This document shows positions 1 through 4,882 of a DNA stretch of 10,397 bases, piece by piece (positions within the stretch are counted from its first letter, which is position 1; each line of letters begins with the position of its first letter). Position numbers and translations under genes: made by a program. This DNA is from Alcanivorax sp. UBA4485. GTDB lineage: Bacteria; Pseudomonadota; Gammaproteobacteria; Pseudomonadales; Alcanivoracaceae. The stretch covers positions 1-10,397 of the forward strand of contig DGNT01000031.1 in assembly GCA_002389055.1 (NCBI GenBank), given 5' to 3'. The notes beneath the pieces were generated by a model. It ran no database searches. It saw nothing but the letters and a program-made list of their open reading frames with translations, and was not told where the DNA came from.

Positions 1-143
1 ATTCGCCGCTAGGCGCGCCGCCACGGGCGTCCGCGATACCAAGGTCGCCCTTGTACCCGGGGGACCCGCACGGTAAAGTTCCCCCCCTTCGGGCGAGGGG
101 AGCTCCTGACGCCCCTTCCATTCGCGGCAAAACGGAGAATCCT
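1..143. other. Leader region upstream of adk, no assignable gene
   Basis: The first 12 bases could be the last codons and TAG stop of a preceding plus-strand gene, but four codons cannot identify it. The rest is GC-rich. A weak promoter-like pair, TTGTAC at 51-56 and TAAAGT at 74-79 with a 17-nt spacer, matches the sigma-70 consensus only partly. An open frame in phase with adk runs through this region from about position 51, but it has no recognisable domain and the adk family does not extend N-terminally, so it is read as untranslated leader. Confidence 0.35.
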
Positions 144-800
144 ATGCGTGTCATCCTGCTTGGCGCGCCCGGTGCGGGTAAGGGCACTCAGGCGCAGTTC
201 ATTAAGGAAGAATTTTCCATTCCCCAGATCTCCACCGGCGATATGCTGCGTGCCGCGGTGAAAGCGGGCACCCCCCTGGGCCTGGAAGCCAAGAAAGTGA
301 TGGATGCCGGCGGTCTGGTATCCGACGACATCATTCTCGGCCTGGTCAAAGAGCGCATCACCGAGGACGACTGCAAGAACGGCTTCCTGTTCGACGGCTT
401 CCCGCGCACCATTCCCCAGGCCCAGGCTCTGGTGGAACAGGGCGTGAATATCGATTTCGTGGTTGAGATTGATGTGGATGACGAAGAAATCATCGAGCGC
501 CTCAGCGGCCGCCGCGTACACCCCGCTTCCGGCCGGGTCTACCACATCAAGCACAACCCGCCCAAGGAAGCCGGCAAGGACGACGAGACCGGTGACGAGC
601 TGGTACAGCGCGATGACGACAAGGAAGGCACCGTACGCAAGCGCCTGGAAGTCTATCAGGAGCAAACCCGCCCGCTGGTGAACTTCTACCAGGAGCTGGC
701 CGAGAACGGCGAGCAGAACGCGCCCACCTACGTGCGCGTGGCCGGCGTCGGCGGCGTCGACGACATCCGTCAGCGCATCATGGAAAAGCTGAAAGGCTGA
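144..800 (+). CDS. adk: Adenylate kinase
   Basis: Adenylate kinase catalyses reversible ATP + AMP to 2 ADP in the cytoplasm and is essential for adenine-nucleotide balance. The 218-residue product has the usual bacterial long-form length (E. coli about 214). Visible signatures are the P-loop GAPGAGKGTQ at residues 7-16, the AMP-binding STGDMLR near 30-36, the family signature FLFDGFPRT near 81-89, and a LID domain starting around GRRVHPASGRVYH. The LID has no four-cysteine zinc site, so it is the non-zinc Gram-negative type. The ATG at 144 is chosen because the protein then starts MRVILLGAPG as in the family and GGAG lies 6 nt upstream (134-137). An in-frame extension to position 51 is possible but unsupported. 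Its neighbour hemH is also next to adk in E. coli. Confidence 0.97.
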   Translation: MRVILLGAPGAGKGTQAQFIKEEFSIPQISTGDMLRAAVKAGTPLGLEAKKVMDAGGLVSDDIILGLVKERITEDDCKNGFLFDGFPRTIPQAQALVEQGVNIDFVVEIDVDDEEIIERLSGRRVHPASGRVYHIKHNPPKEAGKDDETGDELVQRDDDKEGTVRKRLEVYQEQTRPLVNFYQELAENGEQNAPTYVRVAGVGGVDDIRQRIMEKLKG

Positions 801-810
801 ACTCTCCAGG

Positions 811-830
811 GGCCCGCGGCAGCGGGCCCT
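811..830 (+). terminator. GC hairpin after adk, weak or Rho-assisted terminator
   Basis: An 8-bp perfect stem (811-818 with 823-830, GGGCCCGC/GCGGGCCC) with a 4-nt loop lies 10 nt after the adk stop. No T tract follows, so it does not fit the intrinsic model well. The 70 nt after it are C-rich and G-poor (see findings), which would suit Rho-dependent termination with this hairpin as a 3'-end stabiliser. Confidence 0.5.
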
Positions 831-944
831 CGCATCTCCCCCCTCCTATCACCCCAATAGCGTGCTCACGCCCTCTGTCTCACCTATCATTCACCCCTCA
901 TTGGTTGTGATGCGTCCCCGCGCTTATTCAGGAGAAGGCTTGCT

Positions 945-1901
945 ATGTCCGTGACGAAACCGGCGGTGGTTCTGGTCAATCTGGGCACCCCCGACGCACC
1001 CACCACGGCGGCGGTGCGCCGCTATCTGAAACAGTTCCTGTCCGACCCGCGCGTGGTGGAAGCGCCGCGTCTGGTCTGGTTCTGGGTGCTGCGGCTGATC
1101 ATCCTGCCGCTGCGGCCGCGCCGCGTGGCCAAACTGTACGCGTCGATCTGGCAGCAGGACTCGCCGATCCGGCTGGTGGCCGAGGACCAGGCCAAGGCGC
1201 TCGACAGCCGTTTCGACTGCACCGTGCGTTACGCGATGAGCTACGGTAGCCCGGGTTTTGAAGCGGTTCTGGATGAGCTGGCGGACCAGGGCCACGACCA
1301 CCTGCTGATCCTGCCGTTGTACCCGCAGTATTCCGGCTCCACCAATGGCGCGGTGGCCGACGCGCTGGCGCGCTGGGTACGCACCCGCCGTGAAGTGCCC
1401 GGGCTGACCCTGGTCAAGGATTACTGGCGGAACCCGGCCTGGCTGGACGCGGTGGCCGACAGCATTCGCCGTTTCCGCGAACAACACGGTGACGCCGAGA
1501 AACTGCTGTTTTCGTTCCACGGCATTCCGGTTTCCTATCAGGACAAAGGCGACCGCTACGGTGAGCGGTGCCATGATTCCGCGGCGCTGATCGCCGAGCG
1601 TCTGGGTTTGCGGCCCGAGCAATGGATGGTGACATTTCAGTCCCGCTTCGGCCCCCAGGAGTGGCTCAACCCCTACACCGATAAAACCCTGGAGAAGTGG
1701 GGCAAGGAGGGCGTGCGTTCGGTGCAGGTGGTGTGCCCCGGCTTTTCCGCCGACTGCCTGGAAACGTTGGAAGAAATCGACGGTGAGAACCGCGAAGTGT
1801 TCCTGCATGCCGGCGGTGAATCGTTCGCCTATATCCCCGCGCTGAACGCGGACCCGTCGCACATCGACGCGTTGGAATCGATTGTTCGTGCCCATTTCTG
1901 A
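945..1901 (+). CDS. hemH: Ferrochelatase (protohaem ferro-lyase)
   Basis: Ferrochelatase inserts Fe2+ into protoporphyrin IX, the last step of protohaem synthesis, at the inner face of the cytoplasmic membrane. The 318-residue product is family length (E. coli 320). It begins with the typical VVLVNLGTPDAP (residues 8-19), has LPLYPQYSGST at 124-133, and carries the invariant catalytic histidine in SFHGIP (His192). It ends with VVCPGFSADCLETLEEID (about 262-279), where Glu273 corresponds to the conserved active-site glutamate. No C-terminal cysteine set for a [2Fe-2S] cluster is seen. The ATG at 945 follows GGAGAAGG at 931-938. The adk-hemH order is conserved in enterobacteria; here 144 nt and a likely terminator separate them. 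Haem made here could also load the bacterioferritin encoded about 1.6 kb downstream. Confidence 0.96.
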   Translation: MSVTKPAVVLVNLGTPDAPTTAAVRRYLKQFLSDPRVVEAPRLVWFWVLRLIILPLRPRRVAKLYASIWQQDSPIRLVAEDQAKALDSRFDCTVRYAMSYGSPGFEAVLDELADQGHDHLLILPLYPQYSGSTNGAVADALARWVRTRREVPGLTLVKDYWRNPAWLDAVADSIRRFREQHGDAEKLLFSFHGIPVSYQDKGDRYGERCHDSAALIAERLGLRPEQWMVTFQSRFGPQEWLNPYTDKTLEKWGKEGVRSVQVVCPGFSADCLETLEEIDGENREVFLHAGGESFAYIPALNADPSHIDALESIVRAHF

Positions 1902-1923
1902 AACGCGGTGGCGACAAGCCGAC

Positions 1924-1959
1924 ACGGGGTAGCTGATCGCTGCCCCGTTTTATTTTTTC
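1924..1959 (+). terminator. Intrinsic terminator after hemH
   Basis: The stem at 1924-1933 pairs with 1939-1948 (10 bp including one G-T pair) around a 5-nt loop and is followed directly by a T-rich tract (TTTTATTTTTT within 1948-1958). This is a classic Rho-independent terminator, placed 23 nt after the hemH stop. Confidence 0.9.
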
Positions 1960-1979
1960 TCCCTCCGTCTCTCCCAAAA

Positions 1980-2107
1980 AAACCCCTTCTTTTTATTTTT
2001 TTACTGATTCCTACAAACTCCTGATCAAATAATGTACCAAGTGATTTTTTTTTATGCTACTTTCCGACTGTCGCAGAAAAATGACGTCATAGATTAGGAG
2101 ATCGATC
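1980..2107 (+). promoter_or_regulatory. AT-rich upstream region of the histone-like gene, with 10-bp palindrome
   Basis: This stretch is markedly AT-rich against its surroundings, with long T runs at 1990-2002 and 2045-2053. A -10-like TATGCT sits at 2053-2058, but no convincing -35 lies 16-18 nt upstream. A perfect 10-bp palindrome, ATGACGTCAT, spans 2081-2090, between the candidate start point and the ribosome binding site AGGAG (2096-2100), and could be an operator. The exact promoter cannot be fixed from sequence alone. Confidence 0.4.
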
Positions 2108-2908
2108 ATGGCCAGAGCAGCAAAAAAAAGCAGCGCTCAGAAAAAAACCGCGGCTCGCAAGACCGCCGCACGCAAGAAAACCACCACCGCCAAAACCACC
2201 GCCAATAAGGCTCCGGCTATGCCGAAGTCGGTAACCAACGCCGAATCCAAGTCCAGACTTCAGGAAAAGGCGGTTGCCCAGGCGCAGAAGAAAGTCGATC
2301 AGGCCAGCACCAAGCTGGACCGCCAGAAGAAAAAGATCGAGACGGAAAACGACAAACTCACCAAGTTGCGCACCGATCTGGCCGCCAAGCGGGATAAGGC
2401 CAAGGGCAAGGCCACCGCCGCTGCCAAACGGGCCGTGGAAACCGCCCGCGGGCGCATGAACACCCAGCGCCTGAAACTTCAGGACCTGCGCGGCGAGAGC
2501 AAACTGATTCGCGCCGAAATCCAGGCCGCCAAGAAAGTGGTCACCCGCGAAAACAAAAAACTGCGCACCGCGCAGCGTAACCTGACCACCAAGATGCGCG
2601 AGTACGAGCGCAAGCTGGCGAAGAAAGCCAAGGTGGCTCAGAAGAAAGCGGAGCAGAAGGCCAAGCGCGCCGCCCGTAAAGCGACCGGTAAGAAAACCAC
2701 CGCGCGCAAAACCACCGCCAAGCGCGCCACCGCCAAGAAAGCGGCCAAGCGCACCCCGGCGAAGAAAACCGCCACTAAGCGGCCGGCGGCCAAGAAAACC
2801 GCCACCCGCAAGACCGCGGTGAAGAAGAGCGCCGCCCGCAAGACCCCGGCGCGTAAAGCCCCTCGCAAGAAAGCGGCGGCCAGGAAGACTCCGGCCAAGA
2901 GCAGCTGA
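2108..2908 (+). CDS. Histone H1-like, Lys/Ala-rich DNA-binding protein (AlgP-like)
   Basis: The 266-residue product is extremely basic and rich in Lys, Ala, Thr and Arg. There are three parts. Residues 1-38 form a basic tail (AAKKSSAQKKTAARKTAARKK). Residues about 48-190 form a charged helix-prone stretch with heptad-like spacing, probably a coiled coil. Residues about 190-266 form a tail of degenerate KKTA/RKTPAKK units resembling eukaryotic histone H1 C-termini and Pseudomonas AlgP (AlgR3). Such proteins bind DNA non-specifically and influence nucleoid compaction; AlgP was linked to alginate gene regulation. Here the assignment rests on composition, not on an alignable catalytic domain. The ATG at 2108 follows AGGAG by 7 nt. 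The gene has its own terminator, so it is probably monocistronic. No symbol is assigned because the long coiled-coil centre differs from the AlgP I know. Confidence 0.8.
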   Translation: MARAAKKSSAQKKTAARKTAARKKTTTAKTTANKAPAMPKSVTNAESKSRLQEKAVAQAQKKVDQASTKLDRQKKKIETENDKLTKLRTDLAAKRDKAKGKATAAAKRAVETARGRMNTQRLKLQDLRGESKLIRAEIQAAKKVVTRENKKLRTAQRNLTTKMREYERKLAKKAKVAQKKAEQKAKRAARKATGKKTTARKTTAKRATAKKAAKRTPAKKTATKRPAAKKTATRKTAVKKSAARKTPARKAPRKKAAARKTPAKSS

Positions 2909-2930
2909 CCGGACCGTCCGCCCGTCTGAT

Positions 2931-2960
2931 ACAACGCCCCCGGCTTGCCGGGGGCGTTGT
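2931..2960 (+). terminator. Strong hairpin terminator after the histone-like gene
   Basis: A 14-nt arm (2931-2944) is exactly complementary to 2947-2960, giving a very stable GC-rich hairpin (ACAACGCCCCCGGC and its complement) starting 23 nt after the stop codon. The T tract is short (GTTGTCGTTT), so it is a good but not ideal intrinsic terminator. Confidence 0.7.
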
Positions 2961-3028
2961 CGTTTCGGGCCGTCAAACCGCCCTGGGCATGCCGCCGGGC
3001 AGGGGTGGCGCTCGGGCCAAGAAAGCTA

Positions 3029-3057
3029 TTGATAACAATTCGCATTAGAGTTATTCT
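3029..3057 (+). promoter_or_regulatory. bfd promoter overlapped by a Fur-box-like operator
   Basis: TTGATA (3029-3034) and TATTCT (3052-3057) are separated by exactly 17 nt, a good sigma-70 promoter 30 nt before the bfd ATG. Overlapping the -35 and spacer, TGATAAC-A-ATTCGCA (3030-3044) matches the Fur 7-1-7 pattern TGATAAT-N-ATTATCA at 11 of 14 fixed positions. Fur-Fe2+ bound here would block RNA polymerase, so bfd should be induced in iron starvation, as reported for bfd in E. coli and Pseudomonas. The match was made by eye. Confidence 0.65.
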
Positions 3058-3086
3058 GCTCCCGAGTTTGAGGAGTGGACGTAGCC

Positions 3087-3320
3087 ATGTACGTTTGTTT
3101 GTGTAACGGCATCACTGACGGTCAAATACGGGAAGCAGCCGCGAGCGGTTGCGACAGCCTGCGCGATCTTCGTCGGGAACTTGGGGTTGGCAGTCAGTGT
3201 GCTAAATGTGCGCGGCACGCGCGTCAGGTATTGCGTGACACCCGTAGCGCCATGCCGGCGGTCTCTTCAATCTCGGCAAACCGGGGCGAACCAGTCCAGT
3301 ACTGGCCTCAGACCGCCTGA
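3087..3320 (+). CDS. bfd: Bacterioferritin-associated ferredoxin
   Basis: Bfd is a small [2Fe-2S] protein that docks on bacterioferritin and passes electrons through its haem to reduce and release stored iron. The 77-residue product starts MYVCLCNGIT and has cluster ligands Cys4, Cys6, Cys38 and Cys41 (CXC-X31-CXXC), the same spacing as E. coli Bfd, within a BFD-like fold ending near residue 52. Residues about 53-77 are an extra polar tail not seen in the 64-residue E. coli protein. The ATG at 3087 is preferred over an in-frame GTG at 3075, because the purine-rich AGGAG at 3071-3075 would overlap the GTG but sits 11 nt before the ATG, a long but usable spacing. bfr lies 218 nt downstream with its own regulatory region. 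Confidence 0.93.
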   Translation: MYVCLCNGITDGQIREAAASGCDSLRDLRRELGVGSQCAKCARHARQVLRDTRSAMPAVSSISANRGEPVQYWPQTA

Positions 3321-3421
3321 GCGCCGCCCCGCGCGAGAGCAGTCCATCAGCCTCCCAGCCAGGCGCGAGCCCAGCCAGGGAGCAGGGGCGCCGCGCTCCG
3401 TTGCGGCAATCCCTTAAAGAC

Positions 3422-3469
3422 TGATTCTCATTAGTATAACTACTTGTATTTACTGGATTTTTTTCCAGT
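3422..3469 (+). promoter_or_regulatory. Candidate bfr promoter with Fur-box-like site and leader hairpin
   Basis: TGATTCT-C-ATTAGTA (3422-3436) matches the Fur 7-1-7 pattern at 10 of 14 fixed positions and overlaps a good -10, TATAAC (3435-3440). The matching -35 (about CTTAAA, 3413-3418) is poor. Just downstream, ACTGGA (3452-3457) and TCCAGT (3464-3469) form a 6-bp inverted repeat around six Ts. It may be a weak leader hairpin. The rest of the 218-nt bfd-bfr gap is GC-rich and holds a 10-bp direct repeat CCCAGCCAGG (3354-3363 and 3370-3379) with no evident role. Confidence 0.45.
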
Positions 3470-3538
3470 CATGCCTTGTCCGTGCCCCCGTCTTGCTGAA
3501 CAATAGTCGCCATTACCCCGCCGGCACGGAGAACGCAC

Positions 3539-4018
3539 ATGAAAGGCGACCAGAAAGTTATCGAATTCCTCAACCGCGCACTCGGCAACGAGCTGGTAGC
3601 GATCAATCAGTATTTCCTGCACGCCAAGATGTACAAGGACTGGGGTTTCCAGGCCCTGTACGAGCACGAATACCACGAGTCCATCGATGAAATGAAACAC
3701 GCCGACATGCTGGTCGAGCGTATTTTGTTTCTCGAAGGCCTGCCCAACCTGCAGGACCTGGGCAAGCTGATGATCGGCGAGAACACCCTGGAAATGCTCA
3801 ACTGCGACCTCAAGCTGGAGCAGATGGCGGTACCCGACCTGCGCGACGGCATCGAATACTGCGAATCGGTCCGCGATTACGTCACCCGTGACCTGTTCCG
3901 CGAAATCCTCGCCTCCGAGGAAGAGCACATCGACTGGCTGGAAACCCAGCTCAGCCTGATCGACAAGGTGGGTCTGGAAAACTACCTGCAAAAACAAATG
4001 GAAGCCGGCGAAGAATAA
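3539..4018 (+). CDS. bfr: Bacterioferritin, haem-binding ferroxidase subunit
   Basis: Bacterioferritin forms a 24-subunit cytoplasmic shell that oxidises Fe2+ with O2 or H2O2 and stores it as mineral, with a b-type haem between subunit pairs. The 159-residue product (E. coli 158) has all dinuclear ferroxidase ligands at E. coli positions: Glu18, Glu51, His54, Glu94, Glu127 and His130. It also has the haem ligand Met52, so it is a complete, haem-binding catalytic subunit rather than a degenerate FtnA-type partner. The N-terminus MKGDQKVIEFLNRALGNELVAINQYF is typical. GGAG at 3528-3531 lies 7 nt before the ATG. The upstream bfd encodes its reductase partner. Together they allow storage in iron excess and release in starvation. 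No other bfr copy is in the window. Confidence 0.97.
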   Translation: MKGDQKVIEFLNRALGNELVAINQYFLHAKMYKDWGFQALYEHEYHESIDEMKHADMLVERILFLEGLPNLQDLGKLMIGENTLEMLNCDLKLEQMAVPDLRDGIEYCESVRDYVTRDLFREILASEEEHIDWLETQLSLIDKVGLENYLQKQMEAGEE

Positions 4019-4062
4019 ATCGCTCCGCTGACCTGTTTGCGCAAGAAATCACCGCCCCCGGC

Positions 4063-4091
4063 TTGACTCCCCGGGGGGCATTGGGAATAAT
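4063..4091 (+). promoter_or_regulatory. Sigma-70 promoter of tRNA-Arg
   Basis: TTGACT (4063-4068) and AATAAT (4086-4091), spaced by 17 nt, each match the consensus at 5 of 6 positions. The following GCGCGCC is a GC-rich discriminator, the hallmark of stable-RNA promoters under stringent (ppGpp/DksA) control. Transcription would start near 4098, about 28 nt before the mature tRNA 5' end. Confidence 0.8.
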
Positions 4092-4125
4092 GCGCGCCTC
4101 TTGACGGCCAACGCCGCAAGGTCCC

Positions 4126-4202
4126 GCACCGGTAGCTCAGTTGGATAGAGCATCTGGCTACGAACCAGGAGGTCGGGGGTTCGAATCCTCCCCGGTGCGC
4201 CA
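4126..4202 (+). tRNA. tRNA-Arg (anticodon ACG)
   Basis: A complete 77-nt cloverleaf can be drawn. The acceptor stem is 4126-4132 (GCACCGG) with 4192-4198. The D arm is 4135-4151. The anticodon stem 4153-4157 pairs with 4165-4169 around loop CTACGAA (4158-4164), giving anticodon ACG at 4160-4162. The T stem 4175-4179 pairs with 4187-4191 around TTCGAAT, and the discriminator is G4199. The 3' CCA is encoded (4200-4202). After A34-to-inosine editing by TadA this tRNA reads CGU, CGC and CGA. A strong promoter precedes it and a large inverted repeat follows directly. Confidence 0.97.
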
Positions 4203-4256
4203 TATAAATGAAAAGGGCCCCGCTCGAAAGAGCGGGGCCCTTTTCATTTATATGGC
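4199..4256 (+). terminator. 27-bp perfect inverted repeat, tRNA terminator
   Basis: The arm 4199-4225 is exactly complementary to 4230-4256, with a GAAA loop (4226-4229). The inner GC core (GGGCCCCGCTC and its complement) followed by TTTTCATTT (4241-4249) makes a strong intrinsic terminator. The symmetry (AAAA before, TTTT after) means it could act in both directions. Unusually, the outer stem includes the tRNA discriminator and CCA (4199-4202). Confidence 0.9.
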
Positions 4257-4277
4257 TATACCCGGGAAGTATTTAGA

Positions 4278-4369
4278 GAACCCCCCAGGGTTCGACCAGC
4301 CGGCCAACGGCCGGCGCAGGACGTCGCCTCCGGCGACGCCCCGAAGGGGTGAGTCCGGCAAAGCCGGAC
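4278..4369 (+). repeat. Cluster of five consecutive short hairpins
   Basis: Five perfect inverted repeats follow one another with gaps of 0-6 nt: 4278-4283/4288-4293 (6 bp, loop CCCA); 4299-4305/4309-4315 (7 bp, loop AAC); 4322-4328/4332-4338 (7 bp, loop TCC); 4339-4342/4346-4349 (4 bp, loop GAA); 4353-4359/4363-4369 (7 bp, loop AAA). Four of the five have 3-nt loops. The stems differ in sequence, so this is neither a simple tandem repeat nor a CRISPR array. It lies entirely inside the 191-bp unit bounded by the tRNA 3'-end copies. Confidence 0.75.
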
Positions 4370-4498
4370 GAATCAATCCTCCCCGGTGCGCCCCTCTACA
4401 ACGCCGCCCCCACGCTCCCGCCCCAAAACAATGTCAACAATCCACCCCCAATTCCCCGCCAAACTCCCGAATATCAACCACCCCAGTCCTCCATTACC

Positions 4499-4527
4499 TT
4501 GCCTATTGTCGACAACCCCGATACATT
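4499..4527 (+). promoter_or_regulatory. Candidate promoter of the oadGAB operon
   Basis: TTGCCT (4499-4504) and TACATT (4522-4527) are spaced by 17 nt, each matching sigma-70 at 4 of 6 positions, about 90 nt before the oadG ATG. The palindrome TTGTCGACAA (4506-4515) lies in the spacer, a position where a regulator could act. Neither element is strong enough to be sure. Confidence 0.35.
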
Positions 4528-4617
4528 GCGCCGAATCAGGGCGCCGGAACCCCCGCCCAAAAGGCGGCGGATCCCCAGCAAAACAGCCCCACGCTTGAAC
4601 CTACCCGGGAGCGGAGC

Positions 4618-4869
4618 ATGAATGATCTATTAGCCCAGGGCGTCCAGCTCATGGTGCTGGGCATGGGCGTGGTAATCGCCTTCCTGCTGATTCTGGTGGC
4701 GGTGATGACCGGCCTGTCGGCCCTGGTCCAGCGCTTCGCCCCCGAGTCCACCGGCGGTCAGCCCGCCGCCGCGCCGGCCCCGGCCGGGGCCTCCCCGGCA
4801 CCACAGCTCTCCAGACAACGAAAGGCGGCCATCCAGGCCGCCATCCGGCAACACCGCGCCCAACGCTGA
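4618..4869 (+). CDS. oadG: Oxaloacetate decarboxylase gamma subunit
   Basis: OadG is the small membrane anchor that binds the alpha-chain C-terminal region and helps assemble the sodium-pumping oxaloacetate decarboxylase. The 83-residue product has one transmembrane helix (about residues 9-31, LMVLGMGVVIAFLLILVAVM), a Pro/Ala-rich linker (about 48-62), and a basic tail ending RQKAAIQAAIRQHRAQR-like with a histidine near the end, as in OadG proteins where the tail contacts Zn2+. The N-terminus MNDLLAQGVQLMVLGMG is family-typical. The ATG at 4618 is supported by GGGAG at 4607-4611 (6-nt spacing). A longer in-frame extension would run back through the hairpin region and is rejected. oadA starts 13 nt after the stop. 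Confidence 0.88.
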   Translation: MNDLLAQGVQLMVLGMGVVIAFLLILVAVMTGLSALVQRFAPESTGGQPAAAPAPAGASPAPQLSRQRKAAIQAAIRQHRAQR

Positions 4870-4882
4870 TCGGAACGCTCCC

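Larger units (their letters stand above)
4184..4392 (+). repeat. 18-bp direct repeat of the tRNA-Arg 3' end flanking a 191-bp unit
   Basis: AATCCTCCCCGGTGCGCC occurs at 4184-4201 (tRNA T-loop end through the second C of CCA) and again exactly at 4375-4392, 191 bp later. The second copy is preceded by CGAATC, so the alignment extends if a 4-nt AATC duplication is allowed. The copy lacks the rest of the tRNA and cannot fold as one. The pattern resembles either an att-like target duplication or the tRNA-tail repeats of the E. coli tyrT locus, where 178-bp units each end in 19 bp of the tRNA 3' end. Confidence 0.75.
4203..4617. other. 415-nt gene-free region between tRNA-Arg and oadG
   Basis: From left to right it holds the tRNA terminator stem (to 4256), about 20 nt of AT-richer spacer, the five-hairpin cluster (4278-4369), the second tRNA 3'-end copy (4375-4392), and a C-rich, G-poor stretch (4391-4500; 56 C against 8 G). 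It then holds a palindrome TTGTCGACAA (4506-4515), a candidate oad promoter, and the oadG leader. An open frame in phase with oadG crosses all of this from inside the tRNA, but its composition (Pro-rich, irregular) and the hairpins argue against coding. Confidence 0.75.

Noticed and set aside
901..929. Promoter-like TTGGTT and TTATTC before hemH
   Set aside because: Matches to both hexamers are weak, and I cannot separate this from chance.
924..1925. 333-codon minus-strand frame opposite hemH
   Set aside because: Shadow of hemH. The product has no domain I can recognise and the plus-strand protein is certain.
2638..3045. Minus-strand frame of 135 codons over the Lys-rich tail and terminator
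   Set aside because: Its Ala/Val/Leu/Phe-rich hydrophobic look is just the complement of AAG/GCC-rich codons on the plus strand, and it runs across the terminator hairpin.
3075..3086. GTG start for bfd adding four residues (MDVA)
   Set aside because: The Shine-Dalgarno-like AGGAG overlaps that GTG, and Bfd proteins begin directly at MYVCLC.
4278..4369. Possible CRISPR array
   Set aside because: The hairpin stems differ from each other, there are no equal-length spacers, and no cas gene is present.
4203..4374. Integrated prophage or genomic island between the tRNA 3'-end copies
   Set aside because: Only 173 bp lie between the copies, with no integrase or other gene, so at most a scar or a tiny repeat unit remains.
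4141..4617. Long N-terminal extension of oadG starting inside tRNA-Arg
   Set aside because: It would translate the tRNA, its terminator and five hairpins; the residues are irregular and Pro-rich, and the ATG at 4618 has a good ribosome binding site and a family-typical N-terminus.
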